This document shows positions 1 to 11,945 of a stretch of DNA of 64,000 nucleotides, piece after piece. The notes beneath the pieces were generated by a model. The model did not search any database, was not told the DNA's origin, and saw only the letters and a program-made list of their open reading frames with translations. Position 1 is the first letter of the stretch; each line of letters opens with the position of its first letter. Position numbers and translations under genes: made by a program. The stretch is from positions 4,758,325-4,822,324 of the forward strand of contig NZ_CM001440.1 of NCBI RefSeq assembly GCF_000244975.1. Direction: 5' to 3'. Origin of the DNA: Saccharomonospora cyanea NA-134. Lineage in GTDB: Bacteria; Actinomycetota; Actinomycetes; Mycobacteriales; Pseudonocardiaceae.

Positions 1-1
1 C

Positions 2-481
2 GTGGCGATCTCCGCCCTGTGCATCAGCCGGATCCCGACGTTGTCGTTGAAGCGGCTGCGGGTTCCGGCCAAGGCGGTGGCGCCGCTGCTCGTGGTGGTG
101 GGGCTGGCCGCCGCGGCGACGATCCAGTACCCGTTGCTCGTCCTCTCCAGCGTTCTGCTGCTCTACCTGGTGCACCTGCCGTACGCGGTGCGCCGTTACC
201 AGTGGCTCGCGAGGCATCCGGAGGCGTGGGACGTGCCGCCGAAGGAGCGCAGGGCCATCCGCCGGGGCCGTACGCAGCGCCGGGTCGGCCTGCGCAAGCC
301 CCAGTTCCGCAAGGTCGCGGGCGCGGCGCGGCGCGCGGTGAAACGCCCGCGCGCTGCGACGGCGCACGTGCCGAGGGTGTATCCGCCCGAGCCGATCGCC
401 GCCCCCCGTAGTCGCACCGACGACCGCGGGCCGCGCAGGCGCAACTGGCGGCGGATCGGCCTTCGGCAGGGCAGGGAGTGA
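2..481 (+). CDS. pssA: CDP-diacylglycerol-serine O-phosphatidyltransferase, 3' end
   Basis: Only the C-terminal ~159 codons are present; the gene begins before the window, so the apparent GTG at position 2 is internal. The visible part begins with the SRIPTLSLKR-type stretch seen after the CDP-alcohol phosphatidyltransferase core of actinobacterial PssA. Two close hydrophobic segments follow, then a very Arg/Pro-rich cytoplasmic tail. The enzyme transfers serine to CDP-diacylglycerol at the membrane, the first step towards phosphatidylethanolamine. The next gene is a CDC48-like ATPase, the same neighbour pssA has in M. tuberculosis (Rv0436c/Rv0435c), which supports the call more than the truncated sequence does. 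Confidence 0.6.
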   Translation: MAISALCISRIPTLSLKRLRVPAKAVAPLLVVVGLAAAATIQYPLLVLSSVLLLYLVHLPYAVRRYQWLARHPEAWDVPPKERRAIRRGRTQRRVGLRKPQFRKVAGAARRAVKRPRAATAHVPRVYPPEPIAAPRSRTDDRGPRRRNWRRIGLRQGRE

Positions 482-516
482 CACCCCGGTAACCGAAGCT
501 CACCGGGCCGCGTGTC

Positions 517-522
517 TAGAGT
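517..522 (+). promoter_or_regulatory. -10 box for leaderless AAA ATPase transcript
   Basis: TAGAGT lies 7 nt before the GTG at 530. This is the usual actinobacterial -10 to leaderless-start distance. There is no Shine-Dalgarno sequence, so it favours the start at 530 over the in-frame GTGs at 512 and 521. Confidence 0.5.
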
Positions 523-529
523 GGTTGCC

Positions 530-2773
530 GTGACGTCACCACGGCTTTCGCTGACCGTCCGCCACACCACGTCCGCCCTCGACTCCCGCCGGGGTGTCGT
601 GCGGCTGCATCCCGAGGTGCTCGACGCCCTCGGGTTGCGGGCGTGGGACGCGGTGAGACTCACCGGGGCGCGGGTCAGCGCGGCGCTGGCCGCGTGCGCG
701 CCGGGCGGCTCGGCTCCGGGCGTGGTGCTGGTCGACGACGTCACGATGGCGAACCTCGGTGTCCAGGAGGGCTCCGAGGTCGTCGTCGAGCCGTGCGAGG
801 TGAGCGCGGCCCGCAGCGTCACGGTGGCCGGTTCCAGGCTGGCCCGGATGTCGTTGACACCTCACACACTGCGGCTGGCGCTGCTGGGCAAGGTCTTCAC
901 CGTGGGCGACGCCGTGTCGCTGCTGCCCCAGGACCTCGCGCCACCACCGGGGTCGGACGTGGCGAGCGCGCGGGGGGCGCTGTCACGGGCCATCGGCGCC
1001 ACGTGGACCACCGAACTGCTCACCATCACGGCCACCGACCCCCCGGGCCCCGTCGCCGTGGGCCAGGCGACCGTCGTCTCGTGGCGGGGCGACGGTGCGG
1101 AGCTCGCGGGGCAGCGGTCGGATCCGGCCCCGCGGACCACCGCTCCGAGCGACCGGGAGCCCGGCCGGGAACCCATCGACGCCGAGGTGGTGGAGGAGGC
1201 CGACGCCCCTCCGCCTCTTGCGGACCTCGCGGGCGCCGAGTCCGCGGCTCGCACGCTCGCCGAGTGGCTCGACCTCGCGTTCCACCGCCCCGACCTGCTC
1301 AGCAAGCTCGGCACCTCGCCCCGCCTGGGCGTGTTGCTGTCGGGCCCCGAGGGCGTCGGGAAGGCCACGCTGGTGCGTTCCGTGGCGCGTGCCGAGAACG
1401 TCGACGTGGTGATGGTGGAAGCGCCCACCCTCGCGGTACTGGAACCCGACGCGGCGGTGGCACGGTTGACGGAGGCCCTTTCGGCGGCCTCGCGAAAGCA
1501 GCCGAGCATCCTCGTGCTCACCGACGTCGACACGCTGCTGCCGGTGTCGCAGCCGCCTCCCGTCGCCACCGTGGTGCTCGACCGGCTGCGCACCGCCCTC
1601 GCTCGTGCCGAGTTCGCGGTGGTGGCGACCACGGCGCATCCCGAGTCGGTCGACCCTCGCCTGCGTGCGGTGGACCTGCTGGACCGGGAGCTGCGGCTGG
1701 GGATGCCGGACGCGCGCACACGGACGGAGCTCCTCCGCGTGCTGTTGCGGGACACTCCGCTGGAAGCCGGGGTCGACCTGGGTGCGGTGGCTGAGCGCAC
1801 GCCAGGGTTCGTGGCCGCCGACCTGGTGGCGCTGCGACGGGACGCCGCCCTGCGCGCGGCCCTGCGGCACACCGGCGACGAGGGCGAGCCACGAGTGCGG
1901 CAGCAGGACCTGTTGGACGCGGTCGAGTCGGTGCGCCCGATCTCCATGTCCACCACCGACACGCTGGCCACCGGCGGCATCACGCTCGACGACGTCGGGG
2001 ACATGGCGCAGGTCAAGCAGTCGCTGACCGAGACGGTGCTGTGGCCGCTGCGGTACCCGGACTCGTTCGCGCGGCTCGGCGTCGCTCCACCACGCGGCGT
2101 GCTGATCTACGGTCCTCCCGGCAACGGCAAGACGTTCCTGGTGCGGGCGCTGGCGGGCACCGGTGCGTTGAACGTGTTCTCGGTGAAGGGCGCCGAACTG
2201 CTGGACAAGTGGGTGGGCGAGTCGGAACGCGCCGTACGCGAACTGTTCCGCAGGGCCGCCGAAGCCGCCCCCTCACTGATCTTTCTGGACGAAGTGGACG
2301 CGCTGGCTCCCCGGCGGGGTCAGTCGAGCGACTCCGGCGCCTCCGACCGCGTCGTCGCCGCTCTGCTGACCGAACTCGACGGTGTGGAGCCGATGCGGGA
2401 CGTCGTGGTGGTGGGTGCCACCAACCGCCCCGAACTGGTCGATCCGGCGCTGCTGCGACCGGGCAGGCTCGAACGGCTCATCTACGTGCCGCCGCCGGAC
2501 ACCGAGGCACGAGCCGCGATCCTGCGGGCGGGGGCACGCAACACCCCGCTGGCCTCGGACGTCGACCTCGACGAGCTCGCCACCCAGCTCGACGGGTACT
2601 CGGCAGCCGACTGTGCCGCGCTGATCAGGGAGGCCGCGTTGAGCGCCATGCGCGAGTCGCTGGAGGCCACCGAGGTGACGGCGCGGCACCTCGCGAAGGC
2701 CCGCGAGGTCGTGCGGCCGTCGCTCGACCCGGTGCAGCTCGCCGAGCTCGAAGCCTACGCCCGCTCGCGCTGA
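530..2773 (+). CDS. CDC48/p97-like tandem AAA+ ATPase
   Basis: A 747-aa protein of the CDC48 type, close in sequence pattern to M. tuberculosis Rv0435c. Residues ~1-180 resemble a CDC48 double-psi barrel N domain (conserved DSRRGVVRLHPEVL). Two AAA+ modules follow. The first has a Walker A of GPEGVGKAT near residue 272, but its Walker B reads LTDVD, lacking the usual DE pair, so this module is probably weak or non-hydrolytic. The second has intact GPPGNGKTF near 528, Walker B FLDEVDAL near 585, and the RPGRLERL region. It is expected to act in the cytoplasm as an ATP-driven unfoldase or remodeller. Its substrate is unknown. It sits just after pssA, as in mycobacteria. Confidence 0.85.
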   Translation: MTSPRLSLTVRHTTSALDSRRGVVRLHPEVLDALGLRAWDAVRLTGARVSAALAACAPGGSAPGVVLVDDVTMANLGVQEGSEVVVEPCEVSAARSVTVAGSRLARMSLTPHTLRLALLGKVFTVGDAVSLLPQDLAPPPGSDVASARGALSRAIGATWTTELLTITATDPPGPVAVGQATVVSWRGDGAELAGQRSDPAPRTTAPSDREPGREPIDAEVVEEADAPPPLADLAGAESAARTLAEWLDLAFHRPDLLSKLGTSPRLGVLLSGPEGVGKATLVRSVARAENVDVVMVEAPTLAVLEPDAAVARLTEALSAASRKQPSILVLTDVDTLLPVSQPPPVATVVLDRLRTALARAEFAVVATTAHPESVDPRLRAVDLLDRELRLGMPDARTRTELLRVLLRDTPLEAGVDLGAVAERTPGFVAADLVALRRDAALRAALRHTGDEGEPRVRQQDLLDAVESVRPISMSTTDTLATGGITLDDVGDMAQVKQSLTETVLWPLRYPDSFARLGVAPPRGVLIYGPPGNGKTFLVRALAGTGALNVFSVKGAELLDKWVGESERAVRELFRRAAEAAPSLIFLDEVDALAPRRGQSSDSGASDRVVAALLTELDGVEPMRDVVVVGATNRPELVDPALLRPGRLERLIYVPPPDTEARAAILRAGARNTPLASDVDLDELATQLDGYSAADCAALIREAALSAMRESLEATEVTARHLAKAREVVRPSLDPVQLAELEAYARSR

Positions 2774-2783
2774 CGGAGGCGGT

Positions 2784-3428
2784 TCACTTGCTGGTGTCGG
2801 GCCCCGCGTAGTCCTGCGTGACGATCATGATGATGCCGGGGCTGGCGTCGGCGATGCCGTCGAAGCGGGGCTCGACGCGCATGCCGAAGGTCTTGGCGAG
2901 CGAACGCGCGATGGCCTCTTCGTCGGTGCCCGGCCGGTAGTAGACGGTGCTCGCGGGGATGACGCCGTCGGAGTAGTTGCCGGTCTCGACGACGTCCCAG
3001 CCGAGCGCCCGCAGGTCGTCGCTCGCGTCCGCGGCCAGCCCCTTGACGGTGCTGTTGTTGTAGACGCGCACCGGCACGGAGACGTCGGAGATCGGCTTGT
3101 CCTCGGCTCCACCATCGCCACCATCGCCGGAGTCGCCGGGTTTGTCCGAGTCACCTGAGTTACCGGAGTCACCGGAGTCCGGGGCGCCGCCCTTGTCACC
3201 CGCGTCGCCGTCACTCTCCCCCGGCGACGACTCCGGGCCGTCCTTCGGGGCCTCGCGCTCCTTCTCACGCGGTGTGGACTCGGCGGGCGAAGTGGCAGCG
3301 GTGTGGTCGGGTTCGTCGCCACCCGAGACGAGCGTGACGCCCCCGACGGCGGCCGCGACGACGGCGACCGCGAGCAGCCCCAATCCTGCGGCCCGCATGG
3401 GCCTCGACACCCCGTCGAAGATGCTCAT
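2784..3428 (-). CDS. LytR C-terminal (LytR_C) domain membrane-anchored protein
   Basis: A 214-aa protein with one N-terminal membrane helix (residues ~13-35). A long low-complexity linker rich in Gly, Asp, Ser and Pro (~40-110) follows, then a LytR_C domain (~115-210) with the typical VPVRVYNNSTVKGLA opening and GxSD/VYYRPG segments. Such proteins face the cell wall; the domain also occurs at the end of LytR-CpsA-Psr ligases, but the catalytic part is absent here. The start codon overlaps the stop of the upstream DUF3263 gene (ATGA), so the two are translated together. Gene content matches Rv0431/Rv0430 of M. tuberculosis. Function in wall assembly is inferred only. Confidence 0.8.
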   Translation of the reverse strand: MSIFDGVSRPMRAAGLGLLAVAVVAAAVGGVTLVSGGDEPDHTAATSPAESTPREKEREAPKDGPESSPGESDGDAGDKGGAPDSGDSGNSGDSDKPGDSGDGGDGGAEDKPISDVSVPVRVYNNSTVKGLAADASDDLRALGWDVVETGNYSDGVIPASTVYYRPGTDEEAIARSLAKTFGMRVEPRFDGIADASPGIIMIVTQDYAGPDTSK

Positions 3429-3730
3429 GGCAGTTCAATCCCCAACCGCCGTGCCGCACGGGTGCGCTGCCGGGTGGCGCGCACCTTCCGGAGCCGCTTC
3501 ACCAGCATCGGGTCCGCGCGCACGGCTTCCTGCTTGTCGATGAGCTTGTTCAGGACCTGGTAGTAGCGCGTGGGTGACACGCCGAACTGGTCGCGGATCG
3601 CCTGTTCCTTGGCGCCCGCGTACTTCCACCACTGCCGCTCGAAAGCGAGGATGTCCAGCTCCCGCTGGGTCAGCCCGACCTCAGGTTCGGCGGACCCGCC
3701 ATCCGGGGCCGTCGACTCCGCGGCGTCCAT
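3425..3730 (-). CDS. DUF3263 domain protein (small helix-turn-helix-like)
   Basis: A 101-aa basic protein. The core (residues ~20-85) matches the DUF3263 pattern: [20 protein letters not shown], then [20 protein letters not shown], which reads like a helix-turn-helix, and then a Leu/Asp-rich helix and an Arg-rich tail. This suggests nucleic-acid binding, but no target is known. It is the first gene of a two-gene unit with the LytR_C gene (4-nt overlap). It is divergent from def, as the corresponding genes are in mycobacteria (Rv0430/Rv0429c). Confidence 0.8.
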   Translation of the reverse strand: MDAAESTAPDGGSAEPEVGLTQRELDILAFERQWWKYAGAKEQAIRDQFGVSPTRYYQVLNKLIDKQEAVRADPMLVKRLRKVRATRQRTRAARRLGIELP

Positions 3731-3843
3731 CTGGCTCCTCGTCGGCTCGGGTGAATCACCTGCTGCTTCCAGCTTGCCATTAGATCACGAAGAACCCGAC
3801 CGCGCGGGTAGCACGCCCGGCGCGTCCGAATGGCGGACGCCGC

Positions 3844-3849
3844 TAGGAT
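3844..3849 (+). promoter_or_regulatory. -10 box upstream of def
   Basis: TAGGAT lies 8 nt before the GTG start of def and no ribosome binding site is visible. This is consistent with a leaderless or nearly leaderless mRNA. No convincing -35 box is seen. Confidence 0.4.
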
Positions 3850-3857
3850 GGCGAGGC

Positions 3858-4415
3858 GTGACCATCCACGCCATTCGCATCGCAGGCGATCCCGTCCTGC
3901 ACCAGCCCACCCGCGAGGTCTCCACGTACGACGACGAGCTGGCCACGCTCGTCGACGACATGTTCGAGACGATGTACGCGGCCGAGGGCGTGGGACTCGC
4001 CGCCAACCAGATCGGCGTGGACCTGCGGGTCTTCGTGTACGACTGCCCCGACGACGAGGGCGTTCGGCACAAGGGTGTCGTGGTCAACCCGACACTGTCC
4101 ACCTCCGAGATCCCGGAGACTATGCCCGACCCCGACGACGACTGGGAAGGGTGTCTGTCGGTGCCCGGCGAGTCGTACCCCACCGGCCGCGCCTCGTGGG
4201 CGAAGGTGACGGGCTTCGACGTCCAGGGCAACGCCATCGAGGTGGAGGGCACGGGTTACTTCGCGCGCTGCCTGCAGCACGAGACCGACCACCTGAACGG
4301 TTACCTCTACCTCGACCGGCTGGTGGGCAGGCACGCCCGCGCCGCGAAGAAGATGCTCAAGGCCAACAAGTGGGGCGTGCCCGGCAACAGCTGGCTCCCC
4401 GGCGCTGAGGACTGA
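3858..4415 (+). CDS. def: Peptide deformylase
   Basis: A 185-aa metalloenzyme that removes the formyl group from the N-terminal Met of nascent proteins. All three family motifs are present: [10 protein letters not shown] (residues ~45-53), EGCLSVPG with metal ligand C99, and QHETDHLNG with H141, E142 and H145. The open frame continues upstream to 3570, but the GTG at 3858 gives the normal N-terminus ([15 protein letters not shown]) and has a -10 box directly upstream. It has a longer acidic insert ([11 protein letters not shown]) before motif 2, as in other actinobacterial deformylases. Its divergence from the DUF3263 gene is conserved with mycobacteria. Confidence 0.95.
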   Translation: MTIHAIRIAGDPVLHQPTREVSTYDDELATLVDDMFETMYAAEGVGLAANQIGVDLRVFVYDCPDDEGVRHKGVVVNPTLSTSEIPETMPDPDDDWEGCLSVPGESYPTGRASWAKVTGFDVQGNAIEVEGTGYFARCLQHETDHLNGYLYLDRLVGRHARAAKKMLKANKWGVPGNSWLPGAED

Positions 4416-4445
4416 GAAGGACATCGGCCCCGCTCCCGACGGAGC

Positions 4446-4465
4446 AGGGTTCGCAGAACGGGCTC
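4446..4465 (+). repeat. Dispersed 20-bp element, copy 1
   Basis: AGGGTTCGCAGAACGGGCTC lies in the gap after def. The same 20-mer with one or two changes occurs twice more, as the two arms of an inverted repeat at 60082-60101 (minus orientation) and 60135-60154. Confidence 0.5.
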
Positions 4466-4560
4466 TTAAGCCGAAGGCGAACGTGGGACAACCGCGGCGG
4501 GGTCCGGCGCACAATGGCGATGACGGGTCATGACGACAACCTCCGGCTCGGGAGGCGAGC

Positions 4561-5538
4561 GTGTCCGACATCGACGGCGTCCACAGCGCCCATGACAGCC
4601 GGGACGACCGGGACAGCAGAGACGGCACCGACGCGCTGGACGCCTACTCGCGGGTGGTGAGTTCGGTCGCACGCTCGGTGACGCCCCACGTCGCGAGTGT
4701 GCGGTTGGCCCGCGGCGGCGGTTCGGCGGTGGTGTACGCCGACGACGGCTACCTGCTCACCAACGCGCACGTCGTGGGCCGGGCCCGGCACGGCACGGCG
4801 ACGTTCACCGACGGCACCGAGACGGAGTTCGACGTGGTGGGCGCCGATCGGCTGTCCGACCTGGCCGTGCTGCGGGTGCGCGGGCAGGAGGCTCCGGCCG
4901 CGGCGCGGTTCGGTGACGCCGACGAACTCATGGTGGGACAGCTCGTCGTGGCCGTCGGCAGCCCGCTCGGCTTCTCTGGCTCGGTCACGGCGGGCGTGGT
5001 GAGCGCGCTCGGACGGGCGATCCCCGTACAGCAGGGCCAGGCCGCGCGGGTGATCGAGGATGTCATCCAGACCGATGCCGCGCTCAACCCCGGCAACTCC
5101 GGTGGCGCGCTCGCCGACGCCTCCGGGCGGGTCGTCGGGGTCAACACGGCGGTCGCGGGCGTCGGGCTCGGCCTCGCCGTGCCGGTGAACTCCACCACAC
5201 GCAGGATCATCGAAACGCTGCTCGTCGAGGGGCGCGTGCGCCGGGCCTACCTCGGGGTCGTCGGAGTGCCCGCCCCGCTGCCCGACGACGTGGCGGCGCG
5301 CACCGGTCAGTCCTCGGGGCTTCGTGTCGTCGAGGTGATCGGAGGCGGGCCCGCCCACCGCGCGGGGCTCCGGCCCGGTGATCTCGTGCTCACGGTCGCC
5401 CGTGAACCGGTGTCGGACGCGCAGGGGATCCAACGGCAGCTGTTCGCCGAGGTGATCGGCACCCGGCTGCCGGTGACCGTGCTCCGCAACGGCGCGATGG
5501 TCGACGTCTTCGCCACCCCCACCGAACTGGTGGGTTGA
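4561..5538 (+). CDS. HtrA-like S1C serine protease with PDZ domain
   Basis: A 325-aa trypsin-like protease of the HtrA/DegP group. The catalytic triad is H70 (LLTNAHVV), D100 (SDLAVL) and S180 (NPGNSGGAL). A PDZ domain occupies roughly residues 225-320, including the GPAHRAGLRPGDLVL motif. There is no signal peptide or membrane helix, only a charged Asp/Arg-rich N-terminus, so the protein looks cytoplasmic, unlike most HtrA proteins. The GTG start has a good ribosome binding site (GGAGG at 4551). It probably acts in protein quality control, with the PDZ domain binding exposed C-termini of substrates. The gene stands alone between def and the thiC riboswitch. Confidence 0.85.
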   Translation: MSDIDGVHSAHDSRDDRDSRDGTDALDAYSRVVSSVARSVTPHVASVRLARGGGSAVVYADDGYLLTNAHVVGRARHGTATFTDGTETEFDVVGADRLSDLAVLRVRGQEAPAAARFGDADELMVGQLVVAVGSPLGFSGSVTAGVVSALGRAIPVQQGQAARVIEDVIQTDAALNPGNSGGALADASGRVVGVNTAVAGVGLGLAVPVNSTTRRIIETLLVEGRVRRAYLGVVGVPAPLPDDVAARTGQSSGLRVVEVIGGGPAHRAGLRPGDLVLTVAREPVSDAQGIQRQLFAEVIGTRLPVTVLRNGAMVDVFATPTELVG

Positions 5539-5582
5539 GTTGCGTCCGCCCTCGTGGCATGGTCGTGAGGACAACTGCGAGA

Positions 5583-5692
5583 AGTCGCGGGAGCTCGCGC
5601 CTTGGCGGGCTGAGAGGGCGGCTGGTGTCCGTTCGGAAGGACCCGGTGCCGCCGACCGCATGAACCTGACCGGGTAATGCCGGCGTAGGGAG
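5583..5692 (+). promoter_or_regulatory. TPP riboswitch of thiC-thiD
   Basis: This leader carries the thi-box signature: GGGCTGAGAG near 5607, GAACCTGACCGGGTAATGCC (5662-5681), then GGCGTAGGGAGTG at its 3' end. The GGGAG at 5688-5692 is also the ribosome binding site of thiC. TPP binding would therefore hide the site and block translation, as in other actinobacterial thiC leaders. Confidence 0.92.
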
Positions 5693-5695
5693 TGA

Positions 5696-8187
<2,492 letters not shown>

Positions 8188-8197
8188 GCCGCGTCGA

Positions 8198-8236
8198 CTC
8201 GTCCGTGGCGTGGGGTGTTCCCACGCCACGGACGAG
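8198..8236 (+). terminator. Perfect 17-bp hairpin between the thiD copies
   Basis: Positions 8198-8214 pair perfectly with 8220-8236 around a 5-nt loop (GTGTT). There is no U-tract. It follows thiD copy 1 by 10 nt and probably ends the thiC-thiD transcript. Confidence 0.7.
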
Positions 8237-8311
8237 GTCGGTCCGCACCGCCCGTGCCGGGGATGGCCGCCCTGACCGAGTGCAGTCCGGTGAGTCGGTG
8301 ACACTGGAAGG

Positions 8312-9145
8312 ATGAGCGACAAGCGACCCCCATCCGCGCTGACCATCGCCGGTTCCGACTCCGGAGGAGCCGCCGGACTCGAAGCCGACCTACGCACGTT
8401 CCTCACCTGCGGAGTACACGGTCTCGTCGCGGTCACGGCGGTCACGGTGCAGAACACGCTCGGTGTGCACGACCGCTCGGACATCCCGGCCCGGATCGTC
8501 GCGGGCCAGATCGAGGCCGTCGCCGCCGACATGGGTGTCGACGCGGCCAAGACCGGGATGCTCGCCTCGGCCGAGATCATCGAGGCGGTCGCGGGAGCGT
8601 GCGAGCGCGCGGGTATCGGGGGTGCCGAGGGAATCCCGTTCGTCGTCGACCCCGTCGCGGCGTCCATGCACGGCCACCCGCTGTTCGACGACGCCGGGCT
8701 CTCCGCGTTGCGTGAGCTGCTCCTCCCGATGGCCACGGTGGTGACCCCGAACCTCGACGAGGTGCGCCTGCTCACCGGCATCGAGGTCACCCGCAGGGAG
8801 CAGATGGCCGACGCCGCCGTGGCACTGCGAGACCTCGGGCCCCGGTTCGTGCTCGTGAAGTCCGGTCACCTCACCGACGACCCCGAATGCGTGGACCTGC
8901 TGTTCGACGGCACGGTGTTCACCGAACTGCCGGGGCCACGTCACGACACGCCGCACACCCACGGTGCGGGCGACGCGATGGCCTCGGCGCTGACCTCGGG
9001 TCTGGCGCGGGGAATGACCGTGCAGGAGGCCGCCAGGTTCGGCAAGTGGTACGTGTCGAACGCCGTCCGCCACTCGTACCCGATGGGCGCGAAGGTCGGT
9101 CCGGTGTCCGCGTTCTGGCGGATCGCCGAGGAAGGCGAGGTCTGA
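8312..9145 (+). CDS. Hydroxymethylpyrimidine kinase paralogue, copy 2
   Basis: A 277-aa protein that aligns end to end with the preceding ThiD, well over half the residues being identical by eye. It shares TIAGSDSGG, VDAAKTGMLASAE, VVDPVAASMHG and VTPNLDEVRLLTGIEV. The active-site loop reads HTHGAGDAMASA (Asp at the catalytic position). It lies beyond a strong hairpin and has its own ribosome binding site (GGAAGG, very close to ATG 8312), so it probably escapes the riboswitch. It may be a redundant ThiD or a kinase for a related pyrimidine or pyridoxine-type substrate; sequence alone does not decide. Confidence 0.85.
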   Translation: MSDKRPPSALTIAGSDSGGAAGLEADLRTFLTCGVHGLVAVTAVTVQNTLGVHDRSDIPARIVAGQIEAVAADMGVDAAKTGMLASAEIIEAVAGACERAGIGGAEGIPFVVDPVAASMHGHPLFDDAGLSALRELLLPMATVVTPNLDEVRLLTGIEVTRREQMADAAVALRDLGPRFVLVKSGHLTDDPECVDLLFDGTVFTELPGPRHDTPHTHGAGDAMASALTSGLARGMTVQEAARFGKWYVSNAVRHSYPMGAKVGPVSAFWRIAEEGEV

Positions 9146-9153
9146 AGTCGGCG

Positions 9154-9603
9154 TCAGTCCCGGGAGCGTTCGTCGTCGCCCAGCAGCGCCTCCAGCGCGG
9201 GGACGCACGCGGCGAGAGCCTCCCGGTGTTCGGGGGAGAGCCGGTCGATGCGCTTGCTCAACTCGTGGATGCGGGTCGAGCGCACGTCGGACAGCAGCCG
9301 CTCGCCTTCGGTCGTGAGCGCCACCAGCCACGCCCTGCGGTCGGCCGGGTCGGGCTCGCGGTGCACGTAGCCGCTGTCGACGAGCGCCGACACGATGCGC
9401 GACATCGTGGCCGCCGCGACGCCCTCCCTCGACGCGAGATCGCCCAATCGCATCCGACCGCACCTGCTGAGCGTGGACATCGCGGAGATCGCCCCGTGCC
9501 CGGGTCCCGGCGCACTGGCCTGCCGCAACGACCGGGACAGTCGTCCGATGATGAGGAAAAGTCTGCCGGGTACGTCTGGCGACGACTCGGGCGGCTCGGT
9601 CAC
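9154..9603 (-). CDS. MarR-family transcriptional regulator
   Basis: A 149-aa winged-helix protein. The DNA-binding part spans residues ~35-100 (MSTLSRCGRMRLGDLASREG, then ATMSRIVSALVDSGYVHREPDPADRR), where DPADRR is the MarR wing. The GTG start at 9603 has a GGAG ribosome binding site. It lies 78 nt after thiG on the same strand and could be read through from the thiO operon. A TAAGGT sequence in the gap may give it its own promoter. It is convergent with the second thiD copy. No ligand can be assigned. Confidence 0.85.
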   Translation of the reverse strand: MTEPPESSPDVPGRLFLIIGRLSRSLRQASAPGPGHGAISAMSTLSRCGRMRLGDLASREGVAAATMSRIVSALVDSGYVHREPDPADRRAWLVALTTEGERLLSDVRSTRIHELSKRIDRLSPEHREALAACVPALEALLGDDERSRD

Positions 9604-9681
9604 GTCGGGCTCCTTCGATTCGCGCCTGGCCGGAATTGCCGACCACCTTACGGCGGAAAGCCCGGCGTCCCGAACGGCCCT

Positions 9682-10667
<986 letters not shown>

Positions 10668-10690
<23 letters not shown>

Positions 10691-11798
10691 CGACGCGCTC
10701 CTCACTCGTGTTCCTGTCCGGTCGTGCCTTCTCCGTGCCCTCGGGCGCCGGGCCGCCCGACAGCCAGGCCAGTACGGCGTCGGCCGTGACGGGAGCCAAC
10801 AACAGGCCGTTGCGGTGATGCCCCGTCGCCGCGTACACGCCGTCGCGGAGCGGCCCCAGATACGGCACGTTGTCGTCACTGCCCGCGCGAAGCCCGGCCG
10901 TGGTCTCGCTCAGCTCGTACTCGGTGACGCTCGGGAATACCCGCTCGGCCGCCTCGATCAACTCCCGGACACCACGCGCCCGCACACCGGTGTCGAAACC
11001 GGCCTCGTACTGCGTCGCCCCGACCACGAGCGAGGAGTCGTCCCTCGGCACCAGATACACCGGGCGGCCCTCCACAACGGCGCGGACCGTGTGCCGGGGA
11101 GGCGGCAACGTCCCCCGGCGCGCGCGCAGCCGCAGGATCTCGCCCTTCAACGGGCGCACGGCCGTCGCGAGCTCGGGATGGAGGCGACCGCTGTACGCGC
11201 CCGCGGAGAGCACCACGGCGTCGAACCGGCGCACACCGGACGCCGTGGCGACGGTGTCACCGGTCAGCTTCACGGCGGCCTCCGCGACGAACTCCGCCCC
11301 CCGCTCCCGCGCCGCCGACAGCAGCGAGCGCAGTAGCCGGCGGTTGTCGACGAACACGTCCCCCGGCACGAGCAGACCCGACCGCACCGAACCCAGGCCG
11401 GGCTCGATCCGCCGCAACTCCCTGCCGGTGACGAGCGTGGCCTGCCTGCCGATCCCGGTGAGGTACCGGGCGAGGATGTCGAGCTGGGCGGCGTCGGCGT
11501 GGTCGAAGGCTGCCACGACCGTGCCGTGCGACGACAGCCCGCAGTCGAACCCCTGCGCCCGCAACTCGCCCGCGAAGGCCGGCCAGCGGCGCAGCGACTC
11601 CTCCCCCAGTTCCAAAGCGGCCTCCTCGCCCGGCCACGCCTCCGCGACGGGCGCGAGCATCCCGCCCGCCACCCACGAGGCACCGCCACGGGCGGGCCGG
11701 GGATCGAACACGGTGACGCGATGGCCGGCGGAGGCCGCCTTCCAGGCCACGGCGAGGCCGATGACACCGGCCCCGACGACCGCGAGGTCTGTACTCAC
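10668..11798 (-). CDS. thiO: Glycine oxidase ThiO
   Basis: A 376-aa FAD-dependent amine oxidase that oxidises glycine to dehydroglycine for thiazole assembly. The Rossmann motif [13 protein letters not shown] is at the N-terminus, with [16 protein letters not shown] soon after and the conserved C-terminal [16 protein letters not shown] and [13 protein letters not shown]. Start is GTG 11798, about 10 nt after the AGGGAG that ends the upstream TPP riboswitch. First gene of the thiO-thiS-thiG operon. Confidence 0.95.
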
Positions 11799-11804
11799 GA
11801 ACGA

Positions 11805-11897
11805 TCACGCTCCCTGCGCCGGCATGACCCGGATCAGGTTCCACGGTCGGAGCTCTCGCTCCCTCTCAGCCCTTCTTCCGGGCTCCCGTGCGGACGC
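11805..11897 (-). promoter_or_regulatory. TPP riboswitch of thiO-thiS-thiG
   Basis: Read on the minus strand the leader has GGGCTGAGAGGGAGC, then GTGGAACCTGATCCGGGTCA and ATGCCGGCGCAGGGAGCG. These are the thi-box core elements. The AGGGAG at its 3' end is the thiO ribosome binding site, so control is probably translational. Confidence 0.92.
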
Positions 11898-11933
11898 CTG
11901 CCAGCCTACCCCGCGCGGCCCACCCGGCCGTAC

Positions 11934-11939
11934 TACGGT
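11934..11939 (+). promoter_or_regulatory. -10 box of thiE (leaderless)
   Basis: TACGGT ends 6 nt before ATG 11946, with no ribosome binding site between. thiE therefore appears to start transcription at its start codon and cannot carry a riboswitch. Confidence 0.5.
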
Positions 11940-11945
11940 GACGGC

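Noticed and set aside
3570-3857. N-terminal extension of peptide deformylase
   Set aside because: The upstream frame runs antisense to the DUF3263 gene, is not conserved in the family, and a -10 box sits just before GTG 3858.
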